A stretch of DNA of 61,036 bases from Neptunomonas japonica DSM 18939 (GCF_000422765.1 NZ_AUGR01000025.1:1-61036), one strand, 5' to 3'; numbered from the stretch's first letter, positions 52,292 to 61,036 are shown. Numbers and translations are program-made. Notes: generated from the letters alone by a model not told the origin.

Positions 52292-53464
52292 ATGGTGACG
52301 AAAGAAGTGAAACATCCAGAACATTTATCTCCAGTAAACTGGAATAAAATCAAAGCATTTGCTGACAATAAGGAAACCCCTTTTATTGTTGTTGATTTGA
52401 ATACTGTGCGTGAAAAGTATTTAGAGCTTGTTCAGGGATTTGATTATGCGCGTGTGTATTACGCGGTGAAGGCTAACCCGGCTGAAGAAGTGATTAATTT
52501 GTTGGGTGAACTAGGTTCAAATTTCGATATAGCGTCTGTTTTTGAGTTAGACCGTGTTCTTAAATGTAATGTTTCACCTGATCGTTGCAGTTATGGTAAT
52601 ACTATTAAAAAACGTAAAGATATTGCCTATTTTTACGAAAAAGGGGTAAGTCTATTTGCCACGGATTCAGAAGCTGACCTTCGCAATATTGCGGAATATG
52701 CACCTGGCTCACGTGTTTATATCCGAATTTTGACAGAAGGTGCTGAAGGCGCTGACTGGCCGCTTTCACGCAAATTTGGTTGTAGTCCTGAAATGGCTAT
52801 TGAGCTGGCAGCTTTGGCGAAAGAGTTAGGTTTAGATCCTTATGGCGTATCTTTTCATGTAGGTTCGCAGCAGCGTGAAATTGATACATGGGATGGCGCG
52901 ATTGCTAAAGTGAAGGTTGTCTTTGAGCGACTTTATAGTGAGCACGGCATTGCGTTAAAAATGATCAACATGGGAGGGGGATTCCCAGCGCAGTATATTC
53001 AGAAAACCAATGAATTCAGTACTTATGTTGAAGAAATTACGCGCTTTTTGACAGAAGATTTTCCGGATCTTGTTCCCGAAGTTATTTTGGAGCCGGGTCG
53101 GTCATTAGTTGGCGACTCAGGTGTGATTGTTTCTGAAATAGTTTTGATTTCGAGAAAATCGCAAACCGCACTTGAACGTTGGATTTATGCAGATGTAGGT
53201 AAGTTCAACGGGCTAATTGAAACACTGGATGAGTGTATTAAATACCCTATTCATACAGAGCGTAGTGGTGAAGAAGAGGCTGTTGTTTTGGCTGGCCCAA
53301 CATGCGATAGCATGGACATTATGTATGAAAACCACAAATACGAATTGCCTCTTTCTTTGGAGATAGGTGATCGAATGTATTGGATGGCGACCGGTGCTTA
53401 TACCAGTAGTTATTGTTCTGTAGAGTTTAATGGTTTCCCTCCTTTGAAAACGTATTTCATCTAA
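52292..53464 (+). CDS. ornithine/lysine decarboxylase, fold-type III
   Basis: A 390-residue PLP enzyme with an alanine-racemase-like barrel, making putrescine and/or cadaverine. The PLP lysine is in YYAVKANP, with SFHVGSQ, NMGGGFPAQ and EPGRSLVGDSG binding the cofactor phosphate, and AGPTCDSMDIMY carrying the catalytic Cys and Asp from the partner subunit. It belongs to the eukaryote-like ODC group rather than the large SpeC type; lysine versus ornithine preference cannot be settled here. It starts shortly after the CBS-gene terminator. Confidence 0.93.
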   Translation: MVTKEVKHPEHLSPVNWNKIKAFADNKETPFIVVDLNTVREKYLELVQGFDYARVYYAVKANPAEEVINLLGELGSNFDIASVFELDRVLKCNVSPDRCSYGNTIKKRKDIAYFYEKGVSLFATDSEADLRNIAEYAPGSRVYIRILTEGAEGADWPLSRKFGCSPEMAIELAALAKELGLDPYGVSFHVGSQQREIDTWDGAIAKVKVVFERLYSEHGIALKMINMGGGFPAQYIQKTNEFSTYVEEITRFLTEDFPDLVPEVILEPGRSLVGDSGVIVSEIVLISRKSQTALERWIYADVGKFNGLIETLDECIKYPIHTERSGEEEAVVLAGPTCDSMDIMYENHKYELPLSLEIGDRMYWMATGAYTSSYCSVEFNGFPPLKTYFI

Positions 53465-53476
53465 TATGTGACTCAA

Positions 53477-53514
53477 GCAGTAGCAAAATGTGTGTAAACC
53501 TCTTTTGTTGCTGC
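53477..53514 (+). terminator. possible hairpin after the decarboxylase gene
   Basis: GCAGTAGCAAAA at 53477-53488 pairs with TTTTGTTGCTGC at 53503-53514 (two wobbles) around a 14-nt loop, 13 bp past the stop codon. No T tract follows, so termination is uncertain. Confidence 0.4.
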
Positions 53515-53645
53515 CTCTGCCTTATAGAATTTCAATGATCCTCTTCCAAAACCATCGCCATACTGATGATGGGTGTTATAATTCAGCTAACAGTAAGGCA
53601 AAGCCTTACTTTGTAGCTTCTAATAATAATTAAAAAGAGTGATTG

Positions 53646-56600
53646 ATGGGTTCGTCCGAGCATTTGCATGCGTCATTGGGTGGGGTTTTGGTTATAACCG
53701 GGCTCTTTGACACGAAGCATGATCAATTCAGTATCGAAAATAGCGACATCGATATGTTTCTTGGAAGTGTGCTTTCTATTTGGGAAAAGCCGTCTTTCTT
53801 ATCGTTAATGATTCATTCGGATGATATGCCGCGATGGAAAGAGGCGCTCCTTGAGTGGCAAATAGATCACTCGTTTCCTGACGGACTCTCACTGCGTTTG
53901 CTTGATAATACTGGGCATTATCATGATGTATTAGTGTCTTTGTGTGAAGAACCGCACGCTTTCAATGATGCACATATACTGCCTGTGAAATTTTCATTAT
54001 CCGCTATCGAGCAGGAGCGGTGTCATATTGAGTTTTTGCCGCAAGGTCGCAATGATTATGAGATAGGTTTGGTTTCTGATTATGCGACCCAAGGCTCTGT
54101 TATTGAGGCGTTAAAGCAAGAGCACCAAAGGGCAAATCATTATTTAGATATAGCAGGTGTCATCATGGTGACACTTGATCTTGATGGAAACATCACACTG
54201 TTAAATCGCTTTGCTTGTGAATTGTTGGGCATGGAGCAAGAAGATGCACTAGGACTCAACTGGTTCGATAATTTTCTACCCGTTAGTGGAAGGTTCATCG
54301 CTCAATCTGCGTATAACCGCTTAATGAGCTGTACTAAAATCCCTAATCAGAAAGTTGAAAAGCCAGTTATTACGCAAACGGGAGATGAGCGTCTTATTCT
54401 TTGGCACAACCGCGTATTAGAAGATGCACAGGGCGTTCGCATAGGTATCCTTTCTTCAGGAACGGATATTACTGAGCAGCGGCTATCCGAGCAAACGTTA
54501 CAAATTGAAAAAAGTCGTTTACGCACGTTAATTGATTCTATACCGGACCTTATATTTTTCAAAAATAGCGATGCTGCTTATATAGGCTGTAATAAAGCAT
54601 TTGAAGTATTTAGTGGTGCTTGTGAAGAGTCCATTGTTGGTCAAAAAGATGCTGATCTATTTGATTGCACGACAGCAAATGGCTTTCAGTTTTTTGATAA
54701 AGAAATGTTACAAAAGCAGGCACCAATTCGCCATGATGAATGGGTTACTTACCCTGATGGCCGTCGAGTTTTGTTAGATACGCTACGGATTCCGTTAAAC
54801 CTTCCTGACATAGGTCATGGGGTGTTAGGCGTTAGTCGTGACATAACTGAACATACCGTAATGAGTGGCCAGTTATCGCTTGTAAATGCAATGGTCGATC
54901 ATAGCTTAGATTCGCTGATCTGTACTTCCCCAAATGAAAACTTTCGAATCATCTATGCGAATTCTGCGGCAATAAAGCATTTTGGCGTTAGCGCAAGTGA
55001 GCTTTATCAAACACATATATCCGATTGGGATCCCGCTTTTACTGCTACTCGATTAAAAAAGCGCTGGATAAAAGTTCAGGAAAAGACGCTTTCCGCTAAA
55101 ACAACACACCAGCTACGAAACGGAGAAGAGGTACCTGTTGAGGTGTCTTCCAGCCCGTTTGTTCATCAAGATAAAATTTATATGATCACGGTTTTGAAAG
55201 ATATTCGTGATCGACTTGATTATGAAAATGCGTTGAAGACAGCAGAGCACCGTTCCCGTTTGCTGTTAGAGCACAGTAATGAAGGTATTTTTGGATTAGA
55301 TGTTAATGGAGTTACAACCTTTATAAACCCTGCGGGTGCTATGATGCTCGGCTATGACCCTGATGAGCTTATCGGAAAAGATAATCATGGATTGATTCAT
55401 CACTCTCATGCTGATGGTGAGCCGTTATTAAAAGAAAATTGCTATATGTCGATGTCAATTCGTGATGGTGAGAGCTACCGAATTGAAACTGATGTTTTAT
55501 GGAGAAAAGGAAACCAATCTTTCCCTGTTGAGTATTGGAGCTCACCGATCTACCTAAACGAGGAGATTGTGGGTGCTGTAGTAACTTTTCATGATATTTC
55601 TCACCGAAAAGCCGTTGAAGAGCAGATCAAATACTTGGCATTTCATGACTCTTTAACGGGCTTGCCTAATCGGCGGCTCTTTCTTGACCGGTTTGAGCAT
55701 GAATTGCTTCAGGGGCGCAGGCATCAGCAAACTTGCGCTTTACTGATGATGGATTTGGATCACTTCAAAGAGATTAACGACACCCTAGGTCATCCGGCAG
55801 GTGATCAGTTATTGATTGAAGTTGCCAGTAGAATTAAGGGGGTGCTTCGAGCGTGTGATACGTTTGCCCGCTTTGGTGGAGATGAGTTTACTGTTTTACA
55901 AAGTAATGTTCATGACCTTTCTGATGTAGCTACTCTTGCTGAAAAAGTCATTAGCTGCTTTGAAGCCACATTTGATGTGGGAGGGCATAAACTTAAAACC
56001 AATACCAGTGTTGGCATAGTGCTATGTGATTCTGATGATACGGCAGATGAACTGATTTCACGTGCAGATGTTGCTCTATACCGTGCTAAAGAGCAGGGGC
56101 GTGGGCGGTTTGTTTTCTATCAGGCAGAGATGACAGAGCGTGTTCAAAAAGAAGCAGAGTTAGCTCATATGTTGAGCAGTGCACGTTTTTTACAGCAACT
56201 TTATATGGTTTATCAACCGCAGTTCGACTGCGAAAATGGCGCGTTAGTTGGTTTTGAGGCATTGTTGCGATGGGAGCATCCAGAGCAAGGTTTGATCTCT
56301 CCATTAACCTTTATCCCTGTCGCCGAAAAGCGCGGCATGATTGATGATATAGGTATCTGGGTAGCGCAGCATGTGTGCCTTGAAGTTGGGCGCTGGCTTG
56401 AGGATGGGCTTGCGTTTGGTACGGTATCGTTTAATATCTCGCCAGTCCAATTGCGCAGTGAGGCAGGGGTCGAGTGTCTTTTATCTTTACTGAAGTCGTC
56501 TGGCATACCTTTGCATCACTTTGAAGTAGAGATTACTGAATCAGCTTGTATGGATGCGTCTGATAATACGATTGAACTGTTAGAAAGTTATGTTAATCAA

Positions 56601-56969
56601 GGTTTGAAGATAGCAATTGATGACTTTGGAACGGGTTATTCATCAATGGTGACTTTACGAAAACTCAGTGCTTGTCGTTTGAAAATTGATCGAAGCTTCA
56701 TTCGTGATATGTTGCACAATACTAATGATGAAATGATAGTAAAAGCGACTATTGCATTAGCGCAGTCGCTTGGTTTGGAAGTTGTTGCTGAAGGGGTTGA
56801 ATCTAAAGAGCAATTAGCTGTGCTGAAGAATCAGGGCTGTGATTTTGCCCAAGGCTATTTCTTAGGCTTTCCGATGAAAAGTAGCGATACTATTAACTTC
56901 TTGCGTTTGCTTGATCGCAAAACAGTTACGCGTTATCGCTCTTATAAATACAGCCCAAAATACGTATAG
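53646..56969 (+). CDS. multi-PAS GGDEF-EAL c-di-GMP protein
   Basis: About 1107 residues, soluble. After an N-terminal region of about 150 residues come about four PAS/PAC domains (near 165-285, 290-410, 415-530 and 535-660), then GGDEF (about 665-825) with intact ARFGGDEFTVL. The EAL domain (about 840-1095) has intact FEALLRWEHPE, EITESACM, DDFGTGYSSM and LKIDRSFI. Both catalytic domains look active, so it may switch between making and breaking c-di-GMP under multiple PAS inputs. The true start is the ATG at 53646, one codon after a TTG. Confidence 0.92.
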   Translation: MGSSEHLHASLGGVLVITGLFDTKHDQFSIENSDIDMFLGSVLSIWEKPSFLSLMIHSDDMPRWKEALLEWQIDHSFPDGLSLRLLDNTGHYHDVLVSLCEEPHAFNDAHILPVKFSLSAIEQERCHIEFLPQGRNDYEIGLVSDYATQGSVIEALKQEHQRANHYLDIAGVIMVTLDLDGNITLLNRFACELLGMEQEDALGLNWFDNFLPVSGRFIAQSAYNRLMSCTKIPNQKVEKPVITQTGDERLILWHNRVLEDAQGVRIGILSSGTDITEQRLSEQTLQIEKSRLRTLIDSIPDLIFFKNSDAAYIGCNKAFEVFSGACEESIVGQKDADLFDCTTANGFQFFDKEMLQKQAPIRHDEWVTYPDGRRVLLDTLRIPLNLPDIGHGVLGVSRDITEHTVMSGQLSLVNAMVDHSLDSLICTSPNENFRIIYANSAAIKHFGVSASELYQTHISDWDPAFTATRLKKRWIKVQEKTLSAKTTHQLRNGEEVPVEVSSSPFVHQDKIYMITVLKDIRDRLDYENALKTAEHRSRLLLEHSNEGIFGLDVNGVTTFINPAGAMMLGYDPDELIGKDNHGLIHHSHADGEPLLKENCYMSMSIRDGESYRIETDVLWRKGNQSFPVEYWSSPIYLNEEIVGAVVTFHDISHRKAVEEQIKYLAFHDSLTGLPNRRLFLDRFEHELLQGRRHQQTCALLMMDLDHFKEINDTLGHPAGDQLLIEVASRIKGVLRACDTFARFGGDEFTVLQSNVHDLSDVATLAEKVISCFEATFDVGGHKLKTNTSVGIVLCDSDDTADELISRADVALYRAKEQGRGRFVFYQAEMTERVQKEAELAHMLSSARFLQQLYMVYQPQFDCENGALVGFEALLRWEHPEQGLISPLTFIPVAEKRGMIDDIGIWVAQHVCLEVGRWLEDGLAFGTVSFNISPVQLRSEAGVECLLSLLKSSGIPLHHFEVEITESACMDASDNTIELLESYVNQGLKIAIDDFGTGYSSMVTLRKLSACRLKIDRSFIRDMLHNTNDEMIVKATIALAQSLGLEVVAEGVESKEQLAVLKNQGCDFAQGYFLGFPMKSSDTINFLRLLDRKTVTRYRSYKYSPKYV

Positions 56970-56985
56970 AAATAGGAAGCATAAT

Positions 56986-57642
56986 TTAGCCGACAATGTC
57001 TAGGGCTCGTGCTTTAAATTTTGCTCCTCGCTCTTTTGCAAGTTTTTGGCAAGCCAGAATATTGACACCCTCTAAACCGTCTATTGCAGTGACCGTTACA
57101 TCAGGAATCATATCAGCAGCGAGCTTGATAAAAGACAATACAGCGGCATGACTGTTGGCTAGGCTTGGCGCGCAATGTTGAGTATATGTCTGCTCATTTT
57201 GAGCGTTCAGGGAGATAGACATTGCATCAATGCAGCCGGCCAAAAGTGGCACTACATCTTTTTTATGAAAAAGGTTCGCGAGTCCGTCGGTATTTAAACG
57301 AGTTCTCCCTCCTTTAGCTTTAACCGCTGCTGCTATTGATACTAGAGCCTTAAGACGTAATGTCGGCTCCCCAAATCCGCAAAAAACAATCTCTTGATAA
57401 CGTGAAGGGTCACCTATCTGCTCAATAATATGCTCTTGTTCTGGGCGTTCTGATAGCGTTAGGTTGTAGTCGTGCAGTTCTTTGCTACCGTTATGTTTCG
57501 GGCAAAAATTGCATGCCAGAGTGCAGCGATCTGTTAAGTTAACGTAGAGACGATCTTCTATTGCATAAACCAGCGTGTCGGGTTGTTCGTGGCGTACACG
57601 TTTAGCAGGGTTGGGTCTTGTCGGCATGTGAGCGGCTCTCAT
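56986..57642 (-). CDS. radical SAM protein, TatD-associated-like
   Basis: A 218-residue radical SAM enzyme. The [4Fe-4S] motif is CTLACNFC (Cys40, Cys44, Cys47), preceded by YVNLTDRC, with GFGEPTLRL and TRLNTDGLAN as SAM-binding motifs. The size, the CNFCPK cluster and the lack of an extra FeS domain fit the radical SAM group named as associated with TatD. However, tatD is 43 kb away. The reaction is unknown. The annotated ATG at 57642 lies in the loop of a perfect 10-bp-stem hairpin; the ATG at 57627 is the alternative start. Confidence 0.83.
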   Translation of the reverse strand: MRAAHMPTRPNPAKRVRHEQPDTLVYAIEDRLYVNLTDRCTLACNFCPKHNGSKELHDYNLTLSERPEQEHIIEQIGDPSRYQEIVFCGFGEPTLRLKALVSIAAAVKAKGGRTRLNTDGLANLFHKKDVVPLLAGCIDAMSISLNAQNEQTYTQHCAPSLANSHAAVLSFIKLAADMIPDVTVTAIDGLEGVNILACQKLAKERGAKFKARALDIVG

Positions 57643-57659
57643 CTTGGCAAGCCGCTCAC
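57628..57659 (-). repeat. perfect inverted repeat at the radical SAM start
   Basis: GTGAGCGGCT at 57628-57637 and AGCCGCTCAC at 57650-57659 form a 10-bp GC-rich stem with a 12-nt loop. The first start codon (57640-57642) is in the loop and the second (57625-57627) directly abuts the stem. It lies 57 bp past the upstream EAL gene stop and lacks a T tract. Confidence 0.6.
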
Positions 57660-57715
57660 TTTAGACCTAACTTAAGGTAAGGTAATTGACGGACATCAAA
57701 TAGTTATCAAACGTT

Positions 57716-60379
57716 TTATTGTGAATAGTACCAGGTTAAAATTTGATCCTCTGGTGCGGGTCTACAAATGAAGTAACCTTGGGCATGTTCACAGTTTAGC
57801 TCTGTTATAGCATCCAGTGTTTCTTTATCCTCAACGCCTTCTGCAACAACGGTTAAGCCAAAGCTGTGAGCAAGGCCTATAGTTGAGCGGACAATCGCAG
57901 CATCTTGCTTATTTAACAGCATGCCACCAACAAAACTTCTATCAACTTTCAGTGTCTGAATAGGTAGTCGTTTTAGGTAGCTTAAAGATGAGTAACCCGT
58001 ACCAAAGTCATCGATAGAAAGTGCGATTCCAAGCCTACTGATTTCGCGGGTTACGGATTCGGCCCTTTCCGGGTCGCTAATGAAGGCACTTTCGGTGATT
58101 TCTATTTCCAGCCATTTAGCATCAATCCCGTATTCATGAAGTAATCTTTTGATAACCTCAGGAAGAGACTGATTAATGAGGTTTCTTGCAGATAGGTTAA
58201 TTGCAATGGGGAGGAAAATACCTAGCGCGTGCCATTTTTTTAATTGCTTAATAGCATGTTCGAGCACCCATAGGCTCAAGGCATGTATGGTGTTGCTCAT
58301 TTCGGCTAGGTTAATAAACTCAGCCGGTGGAATCATTCCTAGCGTTGGATGCTTCCAACGAATGAGCGCTTCAAAGCCTATGCATTTTTGGGAAGTAAGC
58401 TCTATCTTAGGTTGGTAGTAGAGAATCAATTGCTCATCACGAATCGCCACACCTAATTCTGCCATGAGTTGCAGGCGCCTTGGGCTGTGTGAGTCTTGGT
58501 GTTGGTCGTAGATAGAAACGCCTGAGGATTGTGATTTTGCATTGTACATAGCGATGTCAGCATAGCGGAGCAGATCGTGGCTATTGTTTGCATGTTCGGG
58601 GTATATGGCTATTCCAATACTCGCCCCCAGCTCCAATGTGACATCATCAATCTCAAAAGGTTGTTTTATGCTGTCATTAATTAGTTCTGCCAGTATATGA
58701 GCATGATCCGTTGATGTTAAATTCGGTAACAAGATAGCAAACTCATCGCCCCCTAAGCGGTATGCTTGGGCGTGGTGTTTCAGGGCGGTGTCGTTTAGTT
58801 TTATTGCCAGTTTTTGCAGGAGTCGGTCACCGATATGGTGCCCGAGTGTATCGTTTACTTCTTTAAATCGGTCTAAATCTAATAGCATCAGAGCCAAGCT
58901 TTGATTGTTTGCGCTTGCATTAAGTAGCGCCTGCTCAGTTGTTGTGTGTAATTGCTCCCTGTTAGGTAAGCCGGTCAATGAGTCGTGATGTGCTTGATAC
59001 TCTAGTTCTTTTTGAGATGTTTTCAGGTCTTTTTCAGCTTTTTTGCGTTCGGTTATGTCGTAAGCAATACCAAGATAGCCGGTTATTTCGTCGCCACCAC
59101 TGTGTAATGCCGTGACAGATATCAGTACTGGAATTTCGCGCCCGCTCTTGTGGATGTAAGTCCACTCTCGCTCTTCGGATCCTGCTTCTTTACATAATGC
59201 AATAAAGACTTCGAAACCCGATATGTTAGGTGATTCTAATAGCTCTGCCAACTCTTTAGCTCGGCTGATCACTTCTGACTTTTTATGGATAATAGTAGGG
59301 CTATGTTTATTGATCATTTCTTCTGCGCAGTAGCCAAGCATCTCTTCTGCCGCTTTATTAAAGGTTTGGATAGTACCTTTGGTATCGGTGGATATGATGC
59401 TGTATTTTGCACCATCAAAAATAGCTTTTTGTAGTGAGTTTAGTTCGAGAATACGTTTCACTGCTACCTTGTGGGCATCAATGTCATGAATAGTGCAAAT
59501 TAAATGGGGATGCCCGTTAATTTCAAGACGATTAAGTTTAATATCGGCATAGAAAGGCATCCCGTTCAAGCGAACGTGCAGCCACTCAATACTTTGCTCT
59601 TGTCCTTGAAGTGCCTTCTTTATAAATGTTTTAGAGGCTTGTGATGAGTCAGAACCATTTGGTTGGAATTTAGGCGATAGATGATCAATGGTTTTTCCGA
59701 TTATGTCTGCTTTTGAGTTGCCAAAAATGCTGACGGCGGTTTGATTGCAATCCATTATTTGGTTGTTATAAATTATTAATACGCCGTCGGCACACTGGTC
59801 ATAGAGTAAGCGGTAGCGAGCCTCGCTATCTTTTAAGGCATAGAAAATCCTTAAGTTTGAGACGAGCCCCGAAATAGAAACTGCAAAAGTTTGTTCATCA
59901 GTGCTCCAAATACGAGGGGAGTCGGTATGCTCAAAACATATCACTCCTTCGGTACGTCCTTCATGGCGGAAAGATGCATCCAGTATTGAATGAATATTTA
60001 AAGGGATTAGATATTCTTGAGCAAAGGCTTTTGTCCTAGGATCTTTTTGGGCGTTATGTGCATCTAGAATTTGATTTTTTTCAATGGCTTCAAAATACGC
60101 AGGGTTTCTTTGAAATAGTAAGTGCTGTCCTTTATAGGTACGCTTTTGTAATTTGTCGTAAAGAATTTGGCATTCAAGATGCTGGTTATCCACCATATAC
60201 CATACGCTGGTGCGATTAACGTTTAATGCAATGGCGCATCGTATGGTAATAAGTTTTAGCGCTGATTCAAGGTCTGTATTCCATAGAAGGCGGTTTTGCA
60301 TTAGCTCTACAATAGTGTTGTGAGCTTTGCCGTTCTGCGAAAAATCAAGTTCACTTGCTTCAGGTGTGTGCATTCGCAA
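57716..60379 (-). CDS. GAF-PAS-PAS-GGDEF-EAL c-di-GMP protein
   Basis: An 887-residue soluble protein. The N-terminal GAF domain (about 20-175) has HSILDASFRHEGRTEGVICFEH. Two PAS domains follow (about 180-305 and 310-450), then GGDEF (about 460-620) with intact YRLGGDEFAILLPN. The EAL domain (about 635-880) has intact FEALIRWKHP, EITESAFI, DDFGTGYSSLSYLK and LKVDRSF. Both catalytic domains appear active. The promoter lies in 60380-60711 and the radical SAM gene is downstream on the same strand. Confidence 0.92.
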   Translation of the reverse strand: MRMHTPEASELDFSQNGKAHNTIVELMQNRLLWNTDLESALKLITIRCAIALNVNRTSVWYMVDNQHLECQILYDKLQKRTYKGQHLLFQRNPAYFEAIEKNQILDAHNAQKDPRTKAFAQEYLIPLNIHSILDASFRHEGRTEGVICFEHTDSPRIWSTDEQTFAVSISGLVSNLRIFYALKDSEARYRLLYDQCADGVLIIYNNQIMDCNQTAVSIFGNSKADIIGKTIDHLSPKFQPNGSDSSQASKTFIKKALQGQEQSIEWLHVRLNGMPFYADIKLNRLEINGHPHLICTIHDIDAHKVAVKRILELNSLQKAIFDGAKYSIISTDTKGTIQTFNKAAEEMLGYCAEEMINKHSPTIIHKKSEVISRAKELAELLESPNISGFEVFIALCKEAGSEEREWTYIHKSGREIPVLISVTALHSGGDEITGYLGIAYDITERKKAEKDLKTSQKELEYQAHHDSLTGLPNREQLHTTTEQALLNASANNQSLALMLLDLDRFKEVNDTLGHHIGDRLLQKLAIKLNDTALKHHAQAYRLGGDEFAILLPNLTSTDHAHILAELINDSIKQPFEIDDVTLELGASIGIAIYPEHANNSHDLLRYADIAMYNAKSQSSGVSIYDQHQDSHSPRRLQLMAELGVAIRDEQLILYYQPKIELTSQKCIGFEALIRWKHPTLGMIPPAEFINLAEMSNTIHALSLWVLEHAIKQLKKWHALGIFLPIAINLSARNLINQSLPEVIKRLLHEYGIDAKWLEIEITESAFISDPERAESVTREISRLGIALSIDDFGTGYSSLSYLKRLPIQTLKVDRSFVGGMLLNKQDAAIVRSTIGLAHSFGLTVVAEGVEDKETLDAITELNCEHAQGYFICRPAPEDQILTWYYSQ

Positions 60380-60711
60380 ACTCCATTTGGCAAAGACTTT
60401 TACAAATACAACCTAATCTTGATGATTAGAGAACCATCAAGACAGCTTTGCAAAGTTATTTATCATTAATATTAAATATAAGTAAAGTTGAATAATGTCT
60501 TGAGTGCAATAGGTGAAATGTACTTTTGGCTCATTTATATAGGGTGGCAGTATTTGATTCTGTTAAGTCGTAGTCTGGATTAATAAAGCCAATTTGGCTT
60601 TATTAAGATGGGTAGGTTAGGAGGCCTACTTGTATATGCTCAGTATCAGTAACGTTACTTTGAGTTTAGTGAGTAGATATTAGCTGCAATTTAGAATGAG
60701 CATCTAATAGG
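60380..60711. other. intergenic stretch with perfect 13-bp-arm palindrome
   Basis: No gene seen. TTAATAAAGCCAA at 60580-60592 and TTGGCTTTATTAA at 60594-60606 form a nearly contiguous 27-bp palindrome that could be a bidirectional terminator (AAAGCC/GGCTTT with flanking A and T). A GTAGG/CCTAC pair lies near 60612-60629. The IS edge begins near 60712. Confidence 0.55.
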
Positions 60712-61036
60712 TGTCCCGTCCTAAAATACGTTGACGGTTTTTGATAGAAGCGGTTGCCCTAGGCAGCCGCTTTTTTTATGCACCTCTTCTGGCGTTTTCA
60801 TGCCAAGGCTCAAGTGCGGCCTCATTTGGTTATAGATAGCGATTGACTCAGCCACCAACACTTTCAATTCAATAAACGTTTTACATCGATACAGTAGAAA
60901 CTCCTGCTTGAGTATCCCGTTAACTCTCTCTGCCAGTGCATTCTGATAGCAATCATAACCATCTGTCATCGACGGCACCATACCGTTATCCTCCAATGCC
61001 TTCTGATAGACTGCTGAACAGTATTGAAGCCCTCTA
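60712..61036 (-). mobile_element. IS3-family insertion sequence, partial (right part of the window)
   Basis: The stretch from about 60712 starts with TGTCCCGTCC, a plausible IS end of the TG...-type, and holds the 3' end of an IS3-family transposase on the minus strand. The other end lies beyond the window, so the terminal repeats and any target-site duplication cannot be compared. Confidence 0.7.
60721..61036 (-). CDS. IS3-family transposase OrfB, C-terminal part (partial)
   Basis: About 104 C-terminal residues of an IS3-type DDE transposase. The frame stays open to the window edge and begins with RGLQYCSAVYQKALEDNG, which is the rve core after the second catalytic Asp (the HSDRG-QY motif). 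The DGYDCYQNALAERVNGILKQE segment holds the final catalytic Glu, and YNQMRPHLSLGMKTPEEVH is the usual C-terminal signature. The frame is intact in the visible part, so it may be functional. The upstream orfA lies outside. Confidence 0.92.
   Translation of the reverse strand, partial: RGLQYCSAVYQKALEDNGMVPSMTDGYDCYQNALAERVNGILKQEFLLYRCKTFIELKVLVAESIAIYNQMRPHLSLGMKTPEEVHKKSGCLGQPLLSKTVNVF

Noticed and set aside
53477-53514. Riboswitch or leader element before the large PAS-GGDEF-EAL gene
   Set aside because: The hairpin fits better as the 3' end of the decarboxylase transcript, and no known riboswitch motif (including c-di-GMP types) is visible before 53646.
1-61036. CRISPR arrays, tRNA/rRNA genes, prophage or integrative elements
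   Set aside because: No regularly spaced direct repeats, no cloverleaf-like or rRNA sequence, and no phage structural, integrase or conjugation genes were seen.

Overview
The window reads as chromosome from a marine, rod-type gammaproteobacterium, most like the Oceanospirillaceae (Neptunomonas/Amphritea/Marinobacterium-like). This rests on protein families and moderate GC, not on a search. It has a cbb3 oxidase, a PHA synthase, a LapD/LapG adhesin switch, many c-di-GMP proteins and a full purine-catabolism block. There are no rRNA or tRNA genes, CRISPR arrays or prophage. The only mobile element is an IS3-type fragment running off the right edge.

Layout. 1-3.7 kb: 5' part of ccoN (minus) with a perfect FNR/ANR box about 300 bp upstream, then an alpha/beta hydrolase, an ABM-domain protein, tusA, a ProQ/FinO-domain protein and trxC. 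The trxC ribosome-binding site lies inside a perfect AU-rich hairpin. 3.7-8.9 kb (minus): MATE transporter, DUF3080 lipoprotein, lapG, lapD. 9-13 kb (minus): phaC and a two-gene PAS/MCP receptor resembling the CetB/CetA energy-taxis pair. 13-17.2 kb: glutaredoxin-like protein, tatD, slt and a 2OG-Fe(II) amino-acid-hydroxylase-like protein. 17.3-25.7 kb: Gate-domain membrane protein, uup-like ABC-F ATPase, universal stress protein, a three-gene rlmF operon, a RecQ-type helicase and a PAS-GGDEF protein.

26-33.6 kb is the first purine/ureide block: an H-NS-like short protein, a RutR-like TetR regulator, ureidoglycolate lyase, allantoicase, OHCU decarboxylase and PuuE allantoinase (minus). Divergent from these are HIU hydrolase and a GntR/FCD regulator. 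Two identical palindromes sit in the divergent promoter region. An FMN riboswitch with a near-consensus promoter then controls a type II lumazine synthase, followed by a GhrA-like glyoxylate reductase. 42.4-48.4 kb is the second purine block, xdhA-xdhB-xdhC-guaD (minus). Together they encode guanine to xanthine to urate, then HIU to OHCU to allantoin to allantoate to ureidoglycolate to glyoxylate to glycolate. The urate oxidase step is absent from the window.

Between the two blocks are a DUF1294 protein, a PAS-GGDEF protein, a CPA1 antiporter, a Tat-exported ferritin-like protein / cytochrome c / ECF sigma operon, and small accessory genes (DUF2238, DUF1801, NTF2-like, GNAT, OsmC). 48.6-61 kb: a MocR regulator, an unlisted DUF1127 small gene, a PhzF enzyme, a CBS-domain protein, an ornithine/lysine decarboxylase, a PAS-GGDEF-EAL protein, a radical SAM protein, a GAF-PAS-GGDEF-EAL protein and the IS3 fragment.

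No wholly new defence or mobile system was found. The best leads are the trxC hairpin, the CetAB-like receptor with a zinc-binding CZB domain, the ferritin/cytochrome/ECF operon, the paired GntR operators and the short H-NS-like protein.
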